Of a DNA stretch of 64,000 nucleotides, positions 60,107 to 64,000 are shown one piece after another. The notes below the pieces were generated by a model that was given only the letters and a program-made list of their open reading frames with translations, searched no databases and was not told the DNA's origin. Position 1 is the stretch's first letter. Each line of letters begins with the position of its first letter. The position numbers and the translations under genes were made by a program. The DNA is from Salipiger marinus (GTDB lineage: Bacteria; Pseudomonadota; Alphaproteobacteria; Rhodobacterales; Rhodobacteraceae): NCBI RefSeq assembly GCF_900100085.1, contig NZ_FNEJ01000013.1, forward strand, positions 79,848 through 143,847, read 5' to 3'.

Positions 60107-60924
60107 GGCTTTGCGTCATCGGAAATTCCCATGTCGCCATGCTTATGGCGGCGCATGCCGCAGACCCGGCGGGTATCACACCCGCATGGTTCGCCAAGCC
60201 CGGACTGAGGCCGGACGAGATGGTGCTGAACGGCACGGTACTGAGCGCCGCCAGTGAGGAGTTGCGCGCGCGTCTCGACGGGTTCGGCACGGCGCCGGTT
60301 CTGGACCTTGCCGCGTTCGACGCAGTGGCGATCGTGGCGTTGGCGCCTTCGGTCTTTGCCGCAATGCGGCTGTTGCAGGACCATGACGTGACTGGCTGGC
60401 CCTCGGGCACGCGGCGGGTTGCCAAGGCCCTGCGTTCCGAACGTCCACTGAAACGCCCGCTGCTGACCAGGGCCGCGCTACGCGCAGCATTGATCGGGCA
60501 GATGCAGGCCAGCCCCGCAGCCGGTCTGGCCGCAGCCCTGCGCGCCACGGCTCCCGACCTGCCCGTGTCCTTTATCGCGCAACCTTTCCCCGCAGAATCC
60601 ATGCTGTCGGCCGAGAGCCGCTACCCGGTCTTCCGCCGCATTGCCGAGGCCGGGGACGGTGCGGCGCTGGCCGAAGACCTTTCCGCCGCCGAGGACGCGG
60701 TCTTCTGTCCGCTGGGCACCGCGATCCTGCGTCAGCCCACCGAGACCGTGGCCCGCGGTTGCCACAGCCGGGATGTCGTGATGCGCGGGGCTAAGCGCCT
60801 CGCCGGCGGACGGCAGCAGGACGAAGATCCGCTGCACGCCAACGCGGTGCTTGGCGCAGACCTGCTTTGCCGCCTCTATAGAAGTCACGAAAGTCACAAA
60901 ATTACATTAAAAACAGATATTTAA
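60103..60924 (+). CDS. SGNH-fold hydrolase/transferase-like protein, 273 aa
   Basis: MRLCVIGNSHVAMLMAAHAA has the GNSH block with Ser9. The DEDPLHANAVLGADLL segment near the C-terminus supplies the Asp-x-x-His pair. Coupled to the GSCFA gene, it is probably a partner that adds or removes acyl groups on polysaccharide. No membrane segment is seen. Confidence 0.75.
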   Translation: MRLCVIGNSHVAMLMAAHAADPAGITPAWFAKPGLRPDEMVLNGTVLSAASEELRARLDGFGTAPVLDLAAFDAVAIVALAPSVFAAMRLLQDHDVTGWPSGTRRVAKALRSERPLKRPLLTRAALRAALIGQMQASPAAGLAAALRATAPDLPVSFIAQPFPAESMLSAESRYPVFRRIAEAGDGAALAEDLSAAEDAVFCPLGTAILRQPTETVARGCHSRDVVMRGAKRLAGGRQQDEDPLHANAVLGADLLCRLYRSHESHKITLKTDI

Positions 60925-60926
60925 AC

Positions 60927-60946
60927 TTCTTTCCTCAGAGAAAGAA
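60927..60946 (+). terminator. weak hairpin after the SGNH gene
   Basis: TTCTTTC-CTCAGA-GAAAGAA just after the stop. A-T rich, weak; may act as attenuator before the RTX gene promoter. Confidence 0.4.
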
Positions 60947-60997
60947 TTAAACACCGTCGTCTAGCGTCCCCCTTCCAGAGAGAACGTGGAGGGACCG

Positions 60998-62572
60998 ATG
61001 CCGACGCCGATCATCGTCTTAGCCGGGCAAAGCAACGCCGCCCGCCTTTCGGGTGAAGTGATCCGCAGCCTCGACGAAAGATACTGGGCAGGCCAATACG
61101 AACTGGTGCGGGTCTATTCCTCTGGCGCGCCGCTGACCTCGACGCGCGCGACGAAATCCGACTGGCTGACCTCGGGCGAATTGCGGAGCCAGCTTGTGAC
61201 CGCCACCGTGGCCGCGCTGCGCCAGCATTCGGACGGCTATGTCGCCGGTGTCATCTGGGTTCAGGGCGAAGCCGATACCGACAGCTCCGGTATCCCGGCG
61301 CAGTATGACGATGCGTTCTTTGACCTGCTGGACGACTTCCGGGACGGCGTGCGCAGGGTCATCGGCACCCGCGCGCAGGTCGATACCGCGCCGGTGGCGA
61401 TCTCGGGCCTGTCCGAGCACGCGCCGGAGGCCCCGAACCGCAAGCACTGGACCACCATCCAGACTACGCTTGACGCGATCGGCGCGGCGCGGGCTGGCAT
61501 CGTCACCGTCGATCCCGACGCGGTGGCCAGCGAACAGAGGCTGCGGCCCGGCGCGATGTTCTCGGACGGGCTGCATTATTCGAACGGCTTCAGCCCGATG
61601 CTTGCCAATGCGCTGGTTGGCGGCCTGGACGCCGCCACGCGCGAACTAGGGAGCGGCAGCGCGTTCGGGCGCGTGCACAGCCTCCCGGATGCCGCGCGCA
61701 TGATCGGCGGCCAAGGCGATGACATCTTTTATGTCGATGACAGGGGCGACCGCGTGGTCGAGGATGCCGGCCACGGCAACGACACGGTGATATCCTCCAT
61801 CAGCTTCGCCCTGCGCGACCATAGCCAGCATCTTGAGGTGCTGGACCTGACCGGCACCGCGGACCTTTGGGGCACCGGCAACGGCGCCGCAAATCGAATT
61901 ACAGGCAATGACGGCGACAACGTGCTGAACGGTGCATGGGGCAACGACACGCTGATCGGCGGCAATGGCAACGACAGGCTCTGGGATAGCAAGGGCGCCG
62001 ACAGACTGGTTGGCGGGCGCGGCAACGATGTCTACCTCTATGACAACGACGGCGACCAAATCGTCGAGGCGGCGGGCGAAGGCATGGACATGGTCTATGC
62101 CACGCGGTCGATCGAACTGCGACATCACAGCCAGCATATCGAACGCTTGGCCCTTCTGGGCGCTGCGGCGATCAACGGCACCGGCAATGGCGCCGATAAC
62201 ATGATCATCGGCAATGTCGGGAACAACATGTTGAACGGTGCCTGGGGCAATGACACGCTGCGCGGTGGCGCCGGCAACGACACGTTGCGGGACAGCGCCG
62301 GCAATGATGTGCTCGAAGGCGGAAGTGGGGCCGACGTTTTTGTCTTCGGCGCGGGGTTTGGAAAAGACGTCGTGACGGATTTCGACCCATTGCAGCGTGG
62401 CGAGGTCATTGACCTGTCCGGGGTACCGACGATCGACGACTATGCCGACCTGCGCCAGAACCACATGACCCAAAGCGGTGACAACGTGCTGATCCGCGAC
62501 GGCGCGGGCAACCATGTCATCTTGCTGGACGTCTGGCTTGGCCAGTTGTCAGCCGACGATTTCGTTTTCTGA
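60998..62572 (+). CDS. secreted sialate-O-acetylesterase-like SGNH protein with RTX repeats, 524 aa
   Basis: ATG 60998 follows GTGGAGGG. Residues 1-205 form an SGNH/SASA esterase: VLAGQSNAA with Ser12, IWVQGEADTD, and SDGLHYSNG with Asp190/His193. Residues about 225-500 contain glycine-aspartate RTX nonapeptides (GGNGNDRLWDSKGADRLVGG, GGAGNDTLRDSAGNDVLEGG), which bind calcium and mark type I secretion at the C-terminus. No signal peptide, in agreement. It should deacetylate an exopolysaccharide outside the cell. Confidence 0.88.
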   Translation: MPTPIIVLAGQSNAARLSGEVIRSLDERYWAGQYELVRVYSSGAPLTSTRATKSDWLTSGELRSQLVTATVAALRQHSDGYVAGVIWVQGEADTDSSGIPAQYDDAFFDLLDDFRDGVRRVIGTRAQVDTAPVAISGLSEHAPEAPNRKHWTTIQTTLDAIGAARAGIVTVDPDAVASEQRLRPGAMFSDGLHYSNGFSPMLANALVGGLDAATRELGSGSAFGRVHSLPDAARMIGGQGDDIFYVDDRGDRVVEDAGHGNDTVISSISFALRDHSQHLEVLDLTGTADLWGTGNGAANRITGNDGDNVLNGAWGNDTLIGGNGNDRLWDSKGADRLVGGRGNDVYLYDNDGDQIVEAAGEGMDMVYATRSIELRHHSQHIERLALLGAAAINGTGNGADNMIIGNVGNNMLNGAWGNDTLRGGAGNDTLRDSAGNDVLEGGSGADVFVFGAGFGKDVVTDFDPLQRGEVIDLSGVPTIDDYADLRQNHMTQSGDNVLIRDGAGNHVILLDVWLGQLSADDFVF

Positions 62573-62591
62573 TTCCGGTCAGTCGGAATTT
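62572..62591 (+). terminator. possible weak terminator after RTX esterase
   Basis: ATTCCG-GTCAGT-CGGAAT followed by TT. Short stem; uncertain. Confidence 0.3.
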
Positions 62592-62783
62592 CGACCATTC
62601 GGGGCGCGGACTGCGAGGATGACTTCCTCAAAGAAGGCCCTCTCTTGGGCACCTGCCCCGACAAAAGGCACGGCGCAACTGTCACATTTGGCCAGCATCC
62701 GGAGCCTGACAAGTACACAGTGACAGGTTTCCTAATGCTGAGGCCCACGGCAGTCATCGGACCAATTCGGCCATTGACGGGCG

Positions 62784-62985
62784 CTATTGTCGCTGCAGCG
62801 CAGCTTCCCCGAACCAGTCATTCGAGGCATCGCGCAGCATTTCGGACGGGCCGAGGTCAGCAGTGCGCAGGAAGACGAATTTGCAAAGTTTGATGAACGG
62901 CCCAAAGTCGACTTTGGGCACGGTAGTCGAATTTTGCGCGTGCGCCCACCCTTCCGGCCGGGCCCATTCAAAGCTTACTCGCTGA
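62784..62985 (-). pseudogene. fragment of an unknown protein gene
   Basis: The reverse strand reads without an obvious start as SFEWARPEGWAHAQNSTTVP and then VDFGPFIKLCKFVFLRTADL, ending GEAALQRQ and TAG 62784. The residue pattern is clearly protein-like, but its 5' part is replaced by the nuclease gene end (overlap 62968-62985). It looks like a truncated relic. Confidence 0.45.
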
Positions 62986-63675
62986 CGCTTTCCGCGACCC
63001 GTCTATGAAATGAATCGGTGAAGTGGTCTCACCCCTCGTACCTGCCGCATTCTTGATCTCAAGCAGGCGCTTGTCCTTCCGCCCCATGTATCCAACATCA
63101 ACGACCACGTAGAAGCCGGACAGAGTTTCTTCGGCTGTTTTGTAGGTCTCAAGCTGTTTGGTATAGCCATCGATAAGCTTGGGATTTCGGGAAAGTTTGA
63201 TCTCCACGACGACGCGCCCTGAGAAACCTGCGGACACTTTGAAATCCACTGGGCCGTTGCCGGTCTCCGCTTCCGGCGTCAGGTCAAGATCGTTAGCTTT
63301 GCAGTAGGCATGTGCAACGGCGAAAAACAATCGCTGTGCGGCGATCTCAGGGCGAGGCTTTCCTTGGTGATAGAGTTCTTCAGAGAACCGCCGGCCCTCG
63401 ATCAAAAAGCGGAACTGCTCGATGATAGTCTGGACAACGCTCTCGACGCCCTCCAGGTCCATCTTGGCTGGCGCTGAGATTGCCAGTGGCTCTGCCTCGG
63501 CTAAGGCGCCTGCGATCTTGCGCCAAAACACTTCACCCAAAGGGTCGCCATGCATGTCATATGCGGTTGGGCTGGCCCCGCGCAGCATTTCCATGAAAGT
63601 TTGGAAGGACGCCTTATCGGACAATGCCCACCGGCGGATTTCATCTTTATCCCTCTTGCTCTTTACCCGCCACAT
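62968..63675 (-). CDS. PD-(D/E)XK nuclease-like protein, 235 aa
   Basis: The core GPVDFKVSAGFSGRVVVEIK gives Asp144 and Glu158-x-Lys160, the PD-(D/E)XK catalytic pattern. It is preceded by a helical region with VVQTIIEQFRFLIEGRRFSE and followed by QLETYKTAEETLSGFYVVVD. Such enzymes occur in restriction and defence loci. The ATG at 63675 abuts the IS element, so the native N-terminus or promoter may be lost. Its GC content is lower than in the core genome. Confidence 0.75.
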   Translation of the reverse strand: MWRVKSKRDKDEIRRWALSDKASFQTFMEMLRGASPTAYDMHGDPLGEVFWRKIAGALAEAEPLAISAPAKMDLEGVESVVQTIIEQFRFLIEGRRFSEELYHQGKPRPEIAAQRLFFAVAHAYCKANDLDLTPEAETGNGPVDFKVSAGFSGRVVVEIKLSRNPKLIDGYTKQLETYKTAEETLSGFYVVVDVGYMGRKDKRLLEIKNAAGTRGETTSPIHFIDGSRKASASKL

Positions 63676-64000
63676 GGGCGTTGTTGCAGAACTCAGTCGG
63701 TGAAGGATTCACATCGGGAATCCATGCGGTTAGACGATCTGCATGAGCAAGCCCAAGCCCGCCCGCTACCGCACGACGAACTGGTCCAGCTACAACGATG
63801 CGCTCAGGAAGCGCGGATCGCTGCTGATCTGGCTGGACAAGGAGATGACCTGGCACGCGCCGCATGAGGGACGCCCAGGGCGCCCGCCGGTCTTTTCGAA
63901 TGCCGCGATCCAGTTTTGCCTGTCGCTCAAGGTTCTGTTCAAGCTACCGCTCAGGCAGACAGCCGGAATGGTCGCGAGCCTCCTGCGCCTGGCAGGGCTA
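63676..64000. mobile_element. IS5-family insertion sequence, left part
   Basis: A probable left end GGGCGTTGTTGCAGAACTCA begins at 63676-63677, and a transposase frame starts 67 bases in. The right end lies beyond the window, so target duplication cannot be checked. Confidence 0.7.
63743..64000 (+). CDS. IS5-family transposase, partial
   Basis: ATG 63743 opens MSKPKPARYRTTNWSSYNDA and continues LRKRGSLLIWLDKEMTWHAP, then GRPGRPPVFSNAAIQFCLSL and FKLPLRQTAGMVASLLRLAG. This is the conserved DUF4372/transposase start of IS5 (IS903/IS1031-like) elements. 86 residues are visible before the window ends. Confidence 0.88.
   Translation, partial: MSKPKPARYRTTNWSSYNDALRKRGSLLIWLDKEMTWHAPHEGRPGRPPVFSNAAIQFCLSLKVLFKLPLRQTAGMVASLLRLAGL

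Noticed and set aside
1..64000. CRISPR array
   Set aside because: No regularly spaced identical repeats of 25-40 bp with unique spacers were seen.

Overview
This is a high-GC window with Rhodobacteraceae-type gene order (Paracoccus/Rhodobacter-like alphaproteobacterium). The basis is the envelope operon frr-uppS-cdsA-dxr-rseP-bamA-skp-fabZ-lpxA-lpxI-lpxB, the use of LpxI instead of LpxH, and the purN/purM/rnd neighbourhood. No species can be named from the sequence alone. Layout: (1) 1-14983, core chromosome. An outer-membrane biogenesis operon runs leftwards, from frr at 10677 to lpxB, which is cut by the window start. It is followed by sufE, a divergent lipoprotein gene, rnd, and the purM-purN pair. 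(2) 15121-15197, a CAT-anticodon tRNA (probably tRNA-Ile2), whose 3' end is the attachment site of a prophage. (3) 15179-56361, an apparently complete prophage of about 41 kb with a long-tailed, non-contractile (siphovirus-like) gene plan, bounded by a 19-bp repeat of the tRNA 3' end. From attL: two tiny plus-strand genes; several accessory genes including a lower-GC DUF6414 cargo gene; a lysis cassette; a tail spike with an SGNH-hydrolase domain; J-like, K-like and other tail-tip genes; tape measure; tail chaperone; tail tube; connectors; HK97-type capsid, protease and portal; terminase; HNH nuclease. These late genes all run leftwards. Next comes a replication block (P4-type primase-helicase, CHC2/TOPRIM primase and small genes), also leftwards, headed by a Cro-like regulator. 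A divergent repressor and a long rightward early operon of small genes follow (TerB-like protein, DGQHR protein, DUF4326 fusion), ending in excisionase-like and tyrosine integrase genes at attR. (4) 56362-64000, host or island DNA: a secreted acidic-repeat protein with a PRC-like end, a truncated tRNA-Leu 3' fragment, a GSCFA / SGNH / RTX-esterase trio, a PD-(D/E)XK nuclease, and the start of an IS5-family element that runs off the window. How it fits together: a 15-bp palindrome ATGCA-N5-TGCAT occurs four times, at the cro promoter, the repressor promoter and the TerB promoter. This suggests that one repressor holds both early operons off. The two regulator genes appear to start within a few bases of their -10 boxes, as expected for leaderless mRNAs. 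The tail assembly chaperone carries a downstream -1-frame extension with no start codon of its own, as in lambda G/GT. The DUF6414 cargo is bracketed by two copies of a terminator hairpin. These are the points most worth checking.
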